Positions 29,267 through 37,326 of a stretch of 44,119 nucleotides of DNA are shown here, one piece after another. Position 1 is the stretch's first letter, and each line of letters begins with the position of its first letter. The translations under genes and the position numbers were made by a program. Location of the stretch: the IMG/VR virus record IMGVR_UViG_3300037507_002302, positions 1 to 44,119 of that record. One strand, 5' to 3'. The notes beneath the pieces are model-generated. The model saw nothing but the letters and a program-made list of their open reading frames with translations. It was not told where the DNA came from and made no database searches. The stretch is from a virus.

Positions 29267-31669
29267 CTAGACGGGGTCGCCCGTTCCGCCGGTGCCCGAG
29301 CCGGTTCCTGCGCCGCCCGAGCCGGAGCCCCCCGCGGGCGAGCATTGCGGTGTGATGGTGAGTGTGCCCGAGAACTCGTAGCTGGGTGTGCCGTCGAACC
29401 TGTTGCGGACCTTGTAGCCCAGCGAAGCCAGCGTGCTGGTCACGATGTTGGTCACGTCGGCGTACTCAGCGACGAGGGGCTGAACTTGCGGCAGGCGGCC
29501 CCAGGCGGTCTCGAACAAGCCAAAGAAGCCGTGAGTTTCAAAGTCCATCGGGCACAGAACGCGGACATTGACGGCTTCGTTGACGGAGCCAGAGCCACCA
29601 ACCAGCACCGTGCGCGTGCGCGTGTACCCCTTGAGTTCTCCGATTTTGCCGCTGACGCTGTGCGAGTAGCGAACGTGCTGAACCAGAACAGGCACGCCAA
29701 AGTCGTCGGTGTCCCACTGCTTGAGGTCTTCCGTGGCCGTAAGCGTGAAACTCCCTTTGTTGACCGACAGGCTGGTGTTGCAGCATGACGCGATCGGCGC
29801 GGAAGCCACGCCAGTGATGAAGTCGGCGTCGAACGGATCGACCACAGCCACCACCGTGGAGCATTGATCGGTACACGCCACACCCGATCCGCTGCCACTC
29901 CCAGAGCCGGAGCCTGCGCCCGAGCCCGAGCCGGAACCCGATCCGCTGCCCGAGCCAGAACCAGAACCTCCACCGCTGCCGCCGCCTCCACCCGTCCCTG
30001 TGCCGGTTCCCGTGCCAGTGCCTGTTCCCGCGCCTCCGCTCGCTCCAGAGTCGCCGCCGTTGGTGCCAGGAAACGGCGTCGGCGTCGGGCTTGGGATGAT
30101 GTCCGTGATGGCGTCAACCGTCAGCGAGCCCATGGCGAACCGCTCGATCACCCACTGGCCCAAGCAGGTGTCTTCGACGAGCATGTAGATGTCGCTCTTG
30201 ATGGTCGCCAAGTCGGTGACGCGGTAGCACGGCGAGAACGTGAACGTCGTCCACGCCGATTGGTCCTTCCTGATGCTGGTCCAGAACGCCTGATAAACGT
30301 ACAGGACCGTCGGCGCCGACGTCGGAAGCACGAACACGGTGTTGTCGTTGCTCACCGAAGCGATGCGACGGATGCCCGTGGGAACCAGCCGCTCGACGTG
30401 CGCGGTCACGTCTGACGCAGCGTTGGACGCCTGGGCTTCATCGAACAAATACTCGAAGATGGTGGCATTGCTCTTGTTCAACGCCGGGAAGTAGATGAAG
30501 TTGCCCATTTGGCACGGGCGCACGCCGCTGATGGTCTGGTACGAAGTTGTGGGCGTGATGGCTGCGGTGCTTGGAGTCAACGCCTCGGGCGCGTTTAGCT
30601 CGAACTGCCGCCCGGTCTGGGTGAACACGATGAGCGCCTTGCGGAATGGGATCACGTGGTCAACCAGTGACACTTCTTCGGCAGAAAGCGTCCGCTCGAT
30701 CGGGTCGGAATCCACAAGGTCTTCGGCGTCGTCGATCCAGAAGTTGAACAGGTCGTCAGCCTGCGAGAACGCGAGCTGTTCGCCGCCGGCAAGCACAAGC
30801 CGGTCGCGGTGGAACGCGATGTCCTTGATGGGCGTCGCGCTTGACCACAGACGGATGGGCGGGTTGGTGTTTTGGTCGCCGCTGGTCCGATCGTTCCACG
30901 TGATCGGCGAGACTGTAAACACGGCGGGGCTGGCGCCGACGCCGATGGCGGTGCGGCGCATCTGGATGGGCAGCGTGCTCTTGTCGGGGCGCGCGCCGAC
31001 CTGGCCGGACGGGGCAACGCGAGTGAACTTGCCCGCGGCGGTCTTGAACCAGAACCCCTTCTTGGCAACGGCGGAGTCCGCGTTGGTCTGGTAGTACTGC
31101 CCGATCGGATCAGTGGCCGCGACCATGGCCTCGTAGTTGGCGTAGGCCAGCGACACCACGTAGGTTGGAGCGTCGAGGATTGCGGGCGCGACCTTGGTGT
31201 TGACGATGATCGTGTAGTCGGCGATCGTCAGCAGTCGTAGATCGTCAGCACCAGCGCCGTTGGCGGAGAGATACGCCTGCGCAGTCGCGTCGATGTTGAC
31301 CGTGGCCTCGGGGCCGTTCGGCCGAAGGTCCAGAACGCGGAGACAGTTCGAGCCGTACACCACCAAATACTGCTCGTTCTGGTCGCGGTAGATCGAGTGC
31401 AGGCGGAAGCTCCCACCACGGCTCAACCCGGAAGTGAGCGATGCGCTGGCGCCTGAGCCAGACCCAGAACCAGCGGAGAACGTGGGGTCTACAGCCGCAC
31501 CAAGACTTGCGACAAACCATGTTCCCGCCCTCTTGCTCATGCCGTCCTTGACCGAGAACGTCGTGTTCACGGCAGAGACGACTTGGTTGGTGAACCGTAG
31601 GTGGTCAGGCTGCTGGCTGATCCCGCCGAACAGGCTCGAAGCGACCTGCTTTAGTTGGTCCCGGGCCAT
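29267..31669 (-). CDS. Tail tubular protein B, N-terminal part, with Gly/Ser linker and extra domain (800 aa)
   Basis: The N-terminus (SSLFGGISQQPDHLRFTNQV, then NTTFSVKDGMSKRAGT) is the hallmark of T7 gp12-type nozzle proteins. The gp12-like part runs to about residue 525 (VIERFAMGSLTVDAI). A PT-rich and then Gly/Ser/Thr-repeat linker (about 527-600) leads to a Cys-containing domain with no gp12 counterpart (about 600-780), and a second Gly/Ser tail ends the protein. An additional GSGSGSG stretch lies near residue 70. The usual C-terminal part appears to be encoded separately at 27186-27755. The extra domain might bind the host surface; that is inference. Confidence 0.85.
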   Translation of the reverse strand: MARDQLKQVASSLFGGISQQPDHLRFTNQVVSAVNTTFSVKDGMSKRAGTWFVASLGAAVDPTFSAGSGSGSGASASLTSGLSRGGSFRLHSIYRDQNEQYLVVYGSNCLRVLDLRPNGPEATVNIDATAQAYLSANGAGADDLRLLTIADYTIIVNTKVAPAILDAPTYVVSLAYANYEAMVAATDPIGQYYQTNADSAVAKKGFWFKTAAGKFTRVAPSGQVGARPDKSTLPIQMRRTAIGVGASPAVFTVSPITWNDRTSGDQNTNPPIRLWSSATPIKDIAFHRDRLVLAGGEQLAFSQADDLFNFWIDDAEDLVDSDPIERTLSAEEVSLVDHVIPFRKALIVFTQTGRQFELNAPEALTPSTAAITPTTSYQTISGVRPCQMGNFIYFPALNKSNATIFEYLFDEAQASNAASDVTAHVERLVPTGIRRIASVSNDNTVFVLPTSAPTVLYVYQAFWTSIRKDQSAWTTFTFSPCYRVTDLATIKSDIYMLVEDTCLGQWVIERFAMGSLTVDAITDIIPSPTPTPFPGTNGGDSGASGGAGTGTGTGTGTGTGGGGGSGGGSGSGSGSGSGSGSGSGAGSGSGSGSGSGVACTDQCSTVVAVVDPFDADFITGVASAPIASCCNTSLSVNKGSFTLTATEDLKQWDTDDFGVPVLVQHVRYSHSVSGKIGELKGYTRTRTVLVGGSGSVNEAVNVRVLCPMDFETHGFFGLFETAWGRLPQVQPLVAEYADVTNIVTSTLASLGYKVRNRFDGTPSYEFSGTLTITPQCSPAGGSGSGGAGTGSGTGGTGDPV
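29880..30060 (-). repeat. Gly/Ser/Thr-coding low-complexity repeat
   Basis: GC-rich simple repeats encode runs of GT, GS and GA dipeptides in the tail tubular protein. Such tracts mutate by slippage, so linker length could vary between isolates. They separate the gp12-like body from the extra C-terminal domain. Confidence 0.85.
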
Positions 31670-32259
31670 GATCCCACCTGGGTGCTGTCGTCCATTCGAT
31701 CGCGCCCGCCGAGCATCTGCGCGGCAGCGTTGGTTGCCAGCACGTTGGACGGCCCGGCCTCGTTGTCTTCGCGCTCGGCCTGCACGCGAGCCGCTGAAAG
31801 GCGCTGCGACAGAAGTCCTTCATCGACGATGCCACGGCGCTTGAAGCGCTGGAACGTGGCCGTGGCGTGTGCCACAACCAGATGGCTCAGCCCGTTCGGA
31901 AGACTCTCGAACGGAAGCAGCACGATGGTCTTGAGCGTCACGTCCGCCGTGAACGTGGCTGTGTCGTTGTCGAAGTCGTAGAGCGTTGAGCCCTGCGGCG
32001 CCAGCTTGCGGTGGGTGTCGGTGTGCGCCGGGATTACGCGGATCACGTTGGCCGGGACGGTGATGGTGCCGGAGACGGGCGAGTAGACGCGCTCTGGTAT
32101 GGTGTTGCACAACCAGCCCTCAGACTGGACCGTGAGGTTGTCTTCGTCCAGGATCTGCTCGGCGTCGCCGGCGTCGGTTGGCTGGCCGGTTTCCAGAGTG
32201 GACGGCGCAGACTCGCCGATGGAACGGAGCATTCGGCGGATGGCTTCGAGCTTGGTCAC
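31651..32259 (-). CDS. Tail tubular protein A, gp11-like (202 aa)
   Basis: The opening MTKLEAIRRMLRSIGESAPS, followed by an acidic helix (AEQILDEDNLTVQSEGWLCN) and PANVIRVIPAHTD, is the standard T7 gp11 (adaptor) pattern. Length matches gp11 (196 aa). It forms the ring between portal and nozzle. The stop overlaps the tubular-B start region, so the pair is translated together. Confidence 0.9.
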   Translation of the reverse strand: MTKLEAIRRMLRSIGESAPSTLETGQPTDAGDAEQILDEDNLTVQSEGWLCNTIPERVYSPVSGTITVPANVIRVIPAHTDTHRKLAPQGSTLYDFDNDTATFTADVTLKTIVLLPFESLPNGLSHLVVAHATATFQRFKRRGIVDEGLLSQRLSAARVQAEREDNEAGPSNVLATNAAAQMLGGRDRMDDSTQVGSWPGTN

Positions 32260-33443
32260 AGGGGGCCTCCACGGCGCAGTTGAATGGGACCAGTGCGGGG
32301 CGCGTGGGCCCCGGCGGGAAGCTGATACAGATACCCGGCGTTGATGCTGCGAAGGCGGAAGTCGGCGATGGCCGCGTTGATGAAATCGTCTTCGCCTGCT
32401 GCCTGCTCGTGCAAGCTGGGCCAGTCGCCCAAGCCCGTTGAAGCCGTGCCTCCGCGGACGCGGTTGCCTGCCAGCAAGCAGTTGAGTCGTCCGCTGGGGT
32501 TGGCGACCGCCGTGGTCACGTCAACGAAGTAGTTGTTGCAGACCACGCCGCCTTCGTCGAGACTGGCGTTCTGGAAGCGCACGCCCTCGACAAAGCCTCG
32601 CACGGTGTTGAACAGGAAGTCGATTGGCCCTGAGTTGGTCCCGCGCAGCTCGCACGCGCCGATCGCCGAGCCGCCGCCGATGAACTGGTTGTACGCCACC
32701 AGGTCCGCGCCGTCGCTGCTGTTGGGCGTAAACACGCCACGGGAAAGCAGCGTGGTCAGGCGGCAGCCGAGCACGCGGGTGTTGCCGCTCTGGCTCTGCA
32801 CCGCGCCGACGTTGCTTGTGACCGCGTCCGCGCTCGACGCGTCGCACCGAAGGTCGCAGTTGATGAGTCCCGAGGCGTTGCCGAGACGAACGGCCGAGGC
32901 GTTGGTCTGGAGGCCGACCACGGTGTTCCGGACATCGCAGTTGACCATGTACGCGGCGTTGCTCGTAAGGTTTACGAGGTTGTTGGCGACTGCGCCCTCG
33001 ATCCTCACGCAGTCCACCACGAGATTGGCGACTTGGAGATCCAGATTGTTCCCGCCGAACTGCAACACCGGGTAGCGCGAGGTGTCCAGGGGCCCGAGGC
33101 CCCCGAGCGTGCGGCCCAGGTACGCATCGCTCACGGCGTTGGCGCCCGTCGGCGGCGTCTGCCAGTAGCCGCGCAGGATCACCGGAGATCCGTTCTGGGC
33201 CGTGATCGTGCGGAGCGTCCGGAAGGCGTTGATCGTGTAGGTGCCGGCCTTGATGAGCACCAGGACCCCGTCGGTGGAGCTGGGGTTCAGGCCCGCCCCG
33301 CCCAGCCCCGCGCCCGCCGCGCCCGTGGTTGCAAAGAGCACCTGATTGATCGACCACGCGCCGGTAGCGCCGCCAACCGTGGGGGTCGTGCCGTCGCCAA
33401 GACCGTCGGCGTTTTGGTCGACATATCGAACGAGAAGGGCCAT
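32256..33443 (-). CDS. Right-handed beta-helix tail spike/fibre protein (395 aa)
   Basis: After a short N-terminal segment (MALLVRYVDQNADGLGDGTT), the protein consists of repeating short strands with Asn and small residues (LVNLTSNAAYMVNCDVRNTV; RLGNASGLINCDLRC; VGAVQSQSGNTRVLGCRL), typical of pectate-lyase-like beta-helices. VLIKAGTYTI is the usual first rung. It probably recognises or degrades a host glycan. A catalytic triad cannot be assigned. Its position beside tail tubular A is unusual for T7-like fibres, which come after gp16. Confidence 0.75.
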   Translation of the reverse strand: MALLVRYVDQNADGLGDGTTPTVGGATGAWSINQVLFATTGAAGAGLGGAGLNPSSTDGVLVLIKAGTYTINAFRTLRTITAQNGSPVILRGYWQTPPTGANAVSDAYLGRTLGGLGPLDTSRYPVLQFGGNNLDLQVANLVVDCVRIEGAVANNLVNLTSNAAYMVNCDVRNTVVGLQTNASAVRLGNASGLINCDLRCDASSADAVTSNVGAVQSQSGNTRVLGCRLTTLLSRGVFTPNSSDGADLVAYNQFIGGGSAIGACELRGTNSGPIDFLFNTVRGFVEGVRFQNASLDEGGVVCNNYFVDVTTAVANPSGRLNCLLAGNRVRGGTASTGLGDWPSLHEQAAGEDDFINAAIADFRLRSINAGYLYQLPAGAHAPRTGPIQLRRGGPL

Positions 33444-33446
33444 GGT

Positions 33447-33770
33447 TTACTCCAGGTTGTTGGCCCGCTGAATGCCGCGGAGTTCGCCGACGGCCCCGTG
33501 GATCATCACGGCTGCGCCGTTCAGCGCATCCGACGTGCCCTTGTTGATCTCAGCGATCTCTTTCATCTGCGTCAGGTGCGCTTGGAGAATCTCGTCGCTG
33601 GCCTTCTTCTCGCTGGCGCGCGACTCGTCCGCAGCTTTCTTCTCGGCGAGCCTTGCCGCTTCGAGCTGCTTGAAGGCCCAGAACCCGACCAGCAGAATCG
33701 CGCCGGGCGTGCCGAGCGCGCCCAGAGTGTTCACGAGAAACGTGGGGTCCATGCCCGCGGGCGAAACCAT
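33447..33770 (-). CDS. Membrane-anchored coiled-coil protein, holin or i-spanin-like (107 aa)
   Basis: The ATG at 33770 overlaps the preceding stop (TGATG) with GGAGG upstream. One N-terminal transmembrane helix (TFLVNTLGALGTPGAILLVGF) is followed by a charged coiled coil (LEAARLAEKKAADESRASEK). The topology fits either a single-helix holin or an inner-membrane spanin. It is paired with a lipoprotein gene immediately upstream, which supports a lysis role; no biochemical proof from sequence. Confidence 0.55.
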   Translation of the reverse strand: MVSPAGMDPTFLVNTLGALGTPGAILLVGFWAFKQLEAARLAEKKAADESRASEKKASDEILQAHLTQMKEIAEINKGTSDALNGAAVMIHGAVGELRGIQRANNLE

Positions 33771-34327
33771 CACAGGCCTCCAATCAGCTTGGTGACGATC
33801 TCGACGATGCCGGGATAGCTGGCCTCCAGCGCCTTGACCTCGGCCAGCCGCGCATCGCGCTGCGCCTCGGTCATGCTCTGCCAACCCGTCACGAGCACGC
33901 GGGCTAGCGGTTCGAGCGCCCGCGTCGGTTCGCTCGCGCCCAGCGTGATCCGCAGGTTCTTGACCATCAGCGCCCGCGTCTTGGGCTCCACGCTGATCTG
34001 ATCGGCCTGGATCGTCGAGTCGGTGGCCAGCACCGCCGCGAGTGACCCGAACTCGGCCACGTGCCAGTGGATGCCCTGCACGACGCCGCTGCTCAGGACG
34101 CCGCGCGCCTCGCTCTCGCTCAGGGCGAGGTAGCTGGTGGTGCCCGCGCCCCCGGCCTGGACGTTCGCCCCGAGCTCCGCCGGGGTCACCGTCAGGGTGT
34201 TCGTCGCCGGCACGCGGACGCGCGTGGCGTCGGCCGTCTGTTCGATGCCGGGACCGACCGGCGTGCAGGCTGTCAACGTTGACACCGCCAGCAGAACAGA
34301 AACACAGGAAGCCTTGTGAGTGCGCAT
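33770..34327 (-). CDS. Phage lipoprotein, possible o-spanin or lysis/entry protein (185 aa)
   Basis: A basic N-terminus, a hydrophobic segment and the lipobox LTA-C (Cys21) form a lipoprotein signal peptide. The mature part has no transmembrane helix. At 185 aa it is longer than typical o-spanins. The gene before the membrane-anchored coiled-coil protein could form a spanin pair with it, or it might be a superinfection-exclusion lipoprotein. The palindrome at 34271-34284 encodes part of its signal peptide (VSTLTA). Confidence 0.6.
   Translation of the reverse strand: MRTHKASCVSVLLAVSTLTACTPVGPGIEQTADATRVRVPATNTLTVTPAELGANVQAGGAGTTSYLALSESEARGVLSSGVVQGIHWHVAEFGSLAAVLATDSTIQADQISVEPKTRALMVKNLRITLGASEPTRALEPLARVLVTGWQSMTEAQRDARLAEVKALEASYPGIVEIVTKLIGGL
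34271..34284. promoter_or_regulatory. 14-bp palindrome site 4 (TGTCAACGTTGACA)
   Basis: Exact copy inside the lipoprotein signal-peptide codons, a part of a protein that tolerates many sequences. It is 6.84 kb from site 5 and 10.97 kb from site 3. Confidence 0.8.
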
Positions 34328-34343
34328 GGTGGTTTCCTTGGTT

Positions 34344-34850
34344 TTAGACGATCTTGGATTCGAGCACTGCCCCGGTGACGCCAGTGCCCGCCAAGGCGGT
34401 CTCGATGCCGACGATGATCTCGTTGCAGCCGAGGCAGTCCACGGCGTGGAGGGTGTGATCCACGGTGGTCACGTCGTTGGTGCCGTCCGTGGCGTCCGCA
34501 GCGTCGGCGGCGATGGTGATGCTGAGGTTGCCGGCGCGGTTGCGGAGTCGTTCCCACGCGCCCGAGCCCGTCCGGCCGAACACCGCGAACGTGGGATTGG
34601 TGACGCTGAACGGAACAGTGGCCCCCGCCGGGTACCGCAGCCGGAACAGGATTGTGGTGCCGATGTTTTCGGACCGGCTCATGATGGTGGACCGCCCCGT
34701 GTTGAGCTGGGCCGCGGGGTTGGTCACGGTCGCCGCGTCCTGGGTGGTCGGCAACGAATGGATCGGCTGCCAGCTCGACGTGACGGAGCCGGCCTGAACA
34801 GGCGGAGCCTTGGTTTGCTCCAAGAACGTCACACGCGGGAAGCTGGACAT
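34344..34850 (-). CDS. Probable virion protein (168 aa)
   Basis: The ATG at 34850 follows AGGAG. The protein is Ser/Thr-rich with beta-type composition (ENIGTTILFRLRYPAGATVP; FAVFGRTGSGAWERLRN). It contains a Cys pair (VDCLGCNEII). Its place two genes after the capsid, separated by a hairpin, suggests a minor structural or decoration protein. No family recognised. Confidence 0.6.
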   Translation of the reverse strand: MSSFPRVTFLEQTKAPPVQAGSVTSSWQPIHSLPTTQDAATVTNPAAQLNTGRSTIMSRSENIGTTILFRLRYPAGATVPFSVTNPTFAVFGRTGSGAWERLRNRAGNLSITIAADAADATDGTNDVTTVDHTLHAVDCLGCNEIIVGIETALAGTGVTGAVLESKIV

Positions 34851-34875
34851 GGGTGAACTCCTGAATGAACGGAAA

Positions 34876-34906
34876 CCCCTGCCGGGGCTTTCGCAACCGG
34901 CAGGGG
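34876..34906 (-). terminator. Strong hairpin after the capsid genes
   Basis: Inverted repeat CCCCTGCCGG (34876-34885) with CCGGCAGGGG (34897-34906) and an 11-nt loop, 17 bp past the stop of the 198-aa gene. A uridine tract is missing, so it may attenuate transcription, mark an RNA-processing site, or protect capsid mRNA. Confidence 0.5.
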
Positions 34907-34922
34907 TGGATGGGAGACCGAA

Positions 34923-35519
34923 TCAGGACGCGAGACGGCAGTACGCGATCTCGATGGTGCCCGTGAACCGGAGCGGCGTGGTGGCCGTGATCTGAGCGTC
35001 AGCGACGCCGACGTTCAGAACGAGGCTGTTGGTGCCGCCAACCGCGCCGGCGGTCGCTGCCACGCCCGTGGCGTTGCTGGTGACCGTCGAGGCCGCCAGC
35101 GTGGCCGAGGTGGACGCCACGAGGTTGGCTTCTGTGCTGTCCAGCGTGTCGTTGCCGGTCACTGCCGCCGTGCCCAGCGAGTGCTTGACGATCGCCGTCG
35201 CGCCGATGCCGGCGCCCTGCGAGGTCAGCGTGAACTTCTCGACCGTCGGCAGAAGGTGCAGCACGCCGTCGGGCAGCGAGCCCAGCGTCAGCGAGCCGAT
35301 GCCGCCGTTGGCGCCGCCGGAGTCGGTCACGGTGATGTCGACGTTCGTGAGCTGGAGGACCAGCCGGTTGTACGTGCCATCACGAGTCTGAGACACGATG
35401 GACACGCCACGCTCCGCCGCCGCCGTGGGCGAGCCACTGGCGACGGTGAAGACGTTGGCGCGCGCGAACGAACTGTTGCGGTCCACAATCGAGATCGTGG
35501 ACGGATTGAGCTGAGTCAT
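34923..35519 (-). CDS. Probable head decoration or fibre protein (198 aa)
   Basis: The start is the ATG at 35519 with AAGGAG upstream; longer frames read the capsid gene out of frame. It begins MTQLNPSTISIVDRNSSFAR, is rich in Thr/Ser/Ala/Val with alternating strands (LVLQLTNVDITVTDSGGANG; SATLAASTVTSNATGVAATA), and ends IEIAYCRLAS. It follows the major capsid gene with a 26-bp gap. The composition and position suit a capsid surface protein; not proven. Confidence 0.65.
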   Translation of the reverse strand: MTQLNPSTISIVDRNSSFARANVFTVASGSPTAAAERGVSIVSQTRDGTYNRLVLQLTNVDITVTDSGGANGGIGSLTLGSLPDGVLHLLPTVEKFTLTSQGAGIGATAIVKHSLGTAAVTGNDTLDSTEANLVASTSATLAASTVTSNATGVAATAGAVGGTNSLVLNVGVADAQITATTPLRFTGTIEIAYCRLAS

Positions 35520-35545
35520 TCTTGTGCTCCTTGTGGTGTGTGCGA

Positions 35546-36631
35546 TTAGGAGACGGTGGTGACGTCGATGACGCCGAGCAGCCACGGGTGCATGACGCCG
35601 AAGCCGGCCTGCATGTGGGCGTCGAAGTACCACGCCTTTTGGCGCTTGATGTACTCCATTTCCGTGGTGAGGTTCTTGTAGATGGCCGCACCCAGCGGGT
35701 ACATGCCCGGCTCGCCCTGCGCCACGGCGATCACCGCGGGCTGGCCGTTCGCGCCGCCCGGGGTGTAGTCGCCCTGGTACTTCGCCAGCGCGAGGTTGGC
35801 GTTGGTAGAGGTGTCCGGGAACGGGCCGCCCTGAGTCTCGCCGTTGACGAATCCGAGGACGCGGAACCCTTCGACCATCATGATGGTGCGGGAGTTGAGG
35901 TCGTTGCCACTCTGGTAGTCGCTGCTGAACAGCGTCGAGCCGCCGGGCGTCGTGGTGGCGGACGGCGTGCCGTAGACGAACCCGTTCTCGCGGGTCAGGA
36001 CCGACCGCAGAGACGAGTGCAGGAAGATGCCGCGGCCTTCCGCGGGCACGTTGTCGTAGTCCATCAGCTGAGCCAGCTCGGCGAGGTTGTCGATGAGCCG
36101 GCGAGCGCCGATCGGGGTGGCGGGGAACGCCAGCGCCATGCTGGAATAGCCGCCAACGCGGACGCGGTTGCCGCCGTTGTGGATGTTGATGCCGTTCTTG
36201 TTCACCGCCGCGGCGCGAGCGCCGTTGACCGCGATGCGGAACAGGCGACGGTCGATGTAGCGGATGGTGCGGGCGCCGAGCTTCGCGCCGGTGTTGGAGG
36301 TCCACGTCGGATCGGCGATGTTGGTCTGATCCTCGCGCAGCTTGCGGTGCGCGACGATCAGGTCGTCCGCGGTGATCGTGCCCTCGTCGAACGCAAACGG
36401 CTGGCCTTCGAGGGTCGCCGTGCCGGGCGCGAACGGCTCGGGCTCAACCGCGTCGCCTTCCATGATGAACTGGAACGACTTGCCCATGCTGTGCCGGACG
36501 TTCATCTTCTGGATGAACGGCAGGTTGTAGAGCACGGGACGCTGACGGAACGCCTCAACCACGGACCCGGTGTAGACCTTGTTCGCCATCGCCAGGTCGT
36601 CGGCGCCAGTACCAAGATACGCAATGGACAT
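35546..36631 (-). CDS. Major capsid protein, T7 gp10-like (361 aa)
   Basis: The N-terminal arm (VYTGSVVEAFRQRPVLYNLP, then SMGKSFQFIMEGDA) matches the N-terminal pattern of gp10-type HK97-fold capsids (F-G-V-x-x-A-F, then G-K-S/T-x-x-F). The body includes ITADDLIVAHRKLREDQTNI and the C-terminal MHPWLLGVIDV. Length is similar to T7 gp10A (345 aa). It is preceded by AAGGAG, and a strong terminator lies upstream of its leader. It follows the scaffold gene, as in T7. Confidence 0.9.
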   Translation of the reverse strand: MSIAYLGTGADDLAMANKVYTGSVVEAFRQRPVLYNLPFIQKMNVRHSMGKSFQFIMEGDAVEPEPFAPGTATLEGQPFAFDEGTITADDLIVAHRKLREDQTNIADPTWTSNTGAKLGARTIRYIDRRLFRIAVNGARAAAVNKNGINIHNGGNRVRVGGYSSMALAFPATPIGARRLIDNLAELAQLMDYDNVPAEGRGIFLHSSLRSVLTRENGFVYGTPSATTTPGGSTLFSSDYQSGNDLNSRTIMMVEGFRVLGFVNGETQGGPFPDTSTNANLALAKYQGDYTPGGANGQPAVIAVAQGEPGMYPLGAAIYKNLTTEMEYIKRQKAWYFDAHMQAGFGVMHPWLLGVIDVTTVS

Positions 36632-36772
36632 GATGCTTCTCCTTGGAAAGACAGGCTGCTCCCGTCTCTGCCAAGGTGTCTGTCACGTCCTGCGGGCCGG
36701 TGGTCCGGGTATCCGAAGGCGATCAAGGCTTGTCAGACGTAGACACGCTGCGCGAACACCGCGCAGCAAAAA
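36632..36772 (-). promoter_or_regulatory. Capsid-gene leader
   Basis: This 140-bp leader lies between the terminator and the capsid ATG. It contains a second hairpin (GCTGCGC/GCGCAGC, 36747-36767) directly after the terminator T-run, and the AAGGAG ribosome-binding site. A terminator just before the most strongly expressed gene suggests that a separate promoter, perhaps for the phage polymerase, lies here. I could not recognise its sequence. Confidence 0.4.
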
Positions 36773-36802
36773 GACCCCGCGCGCGTTTCCGCGCACAGGG
36801 TC
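36768..36802 (-). terminator. Rho-independent terminator between scaffold and capsid genes
   Basis: On the minus strand a 13-bp stem (GACCCTGTGCGCG with CGCGCGCGGGGTC, two G-U pairs) is closed by a GAAA tetraloop and followed by TTTTTGC. This is the clearest intrinsic terminator in the window, 23 bp past the stop of the 163-aa gene. Confidence 0.88.
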
Positions 36803-36825
36803 CGGAGTGGGGGGCGAGGCTTGAA

Positions 36826-37317
36826 TCAGTCGTCGCTGCCGCCGCTGATCGGAAGCGATTCCGGGTCGGGCTTCTCGATGGGCACGTTGCCGCGGCGTCG
36901 ATCACGCCTCACGTTGATCGACGGGGCCTCGAACTGGGGCTCGGTCGGCTCGGAAGGCTGGACGCCCGTGGCGCCAGCGATCTGAGCCTTAAGCTGCGCG
37001 ATCTCCGCGTCGCGCTTGCGGATTTCTTCGTTGGCGTGGTCGGTCGCCTGCTGAGCCTGAGTCTTGGGCTTGGGCGCGTTGGGAATGAGCTCGATGAGTT
37101 TGCCGATGGCCTCGGCTTCGCTCGTGCCGTAGGCGACCGCGTAGCGGATGCCCGTGGTGAGGTCGATGGCCTCGGCCTGCACGGCGTTGAAAATGCCCTC
37201 GGGAAGCTGCTTGTCGGCGATCAGGCGCTCAATGCCGGTGCGAACGCCGGCAACGCGGTACGTGGAGTTGTACGTCTCAAGAACGCCGATCTGGTACGGG
37301 CTGGGTTGGTATCCCAT
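36826..37317 (-). CDS. Hypothetical protein between scaffold and capsid (163 aa)
   Basis: The ATG at 37317 follows AAGGAACAACC. The N-terminal 85 residues (YQIGVLETYNSTYRVAGVRT and on) may form a small fold. A coiled coil follows (HANEEIRKRDAEIAQLKAQI), then a disordered acidic tail (ESLPISGGSDD). No family recognised. It probably belongs to head assembly because of its position. Confidence 0.65.
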   Translation of the reverse strand: MGYQPSPYQIGVLETYNSTYRVAGVRTGIERLIADKQLPEGIFNAVQAEAIDLTTGIRYAVAYGTSEAEAIGKLIELIPNAPKPKTQAQQATDHANEEIRKRDAEIAQLKAQIAGATGVQPSEPTEPQFEAPSINVRRDRRRGNVPIEKPDPESLPISGGSDD

Positions 37318-37326
37318 GGTTGTTCC

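Noticed and set aside
29880-30060. A CRISPR array or tandem repeat locus
   Set aside because: The repeats are short dipeptide-coding units without unique spacers and are in frame inside the tail gene.
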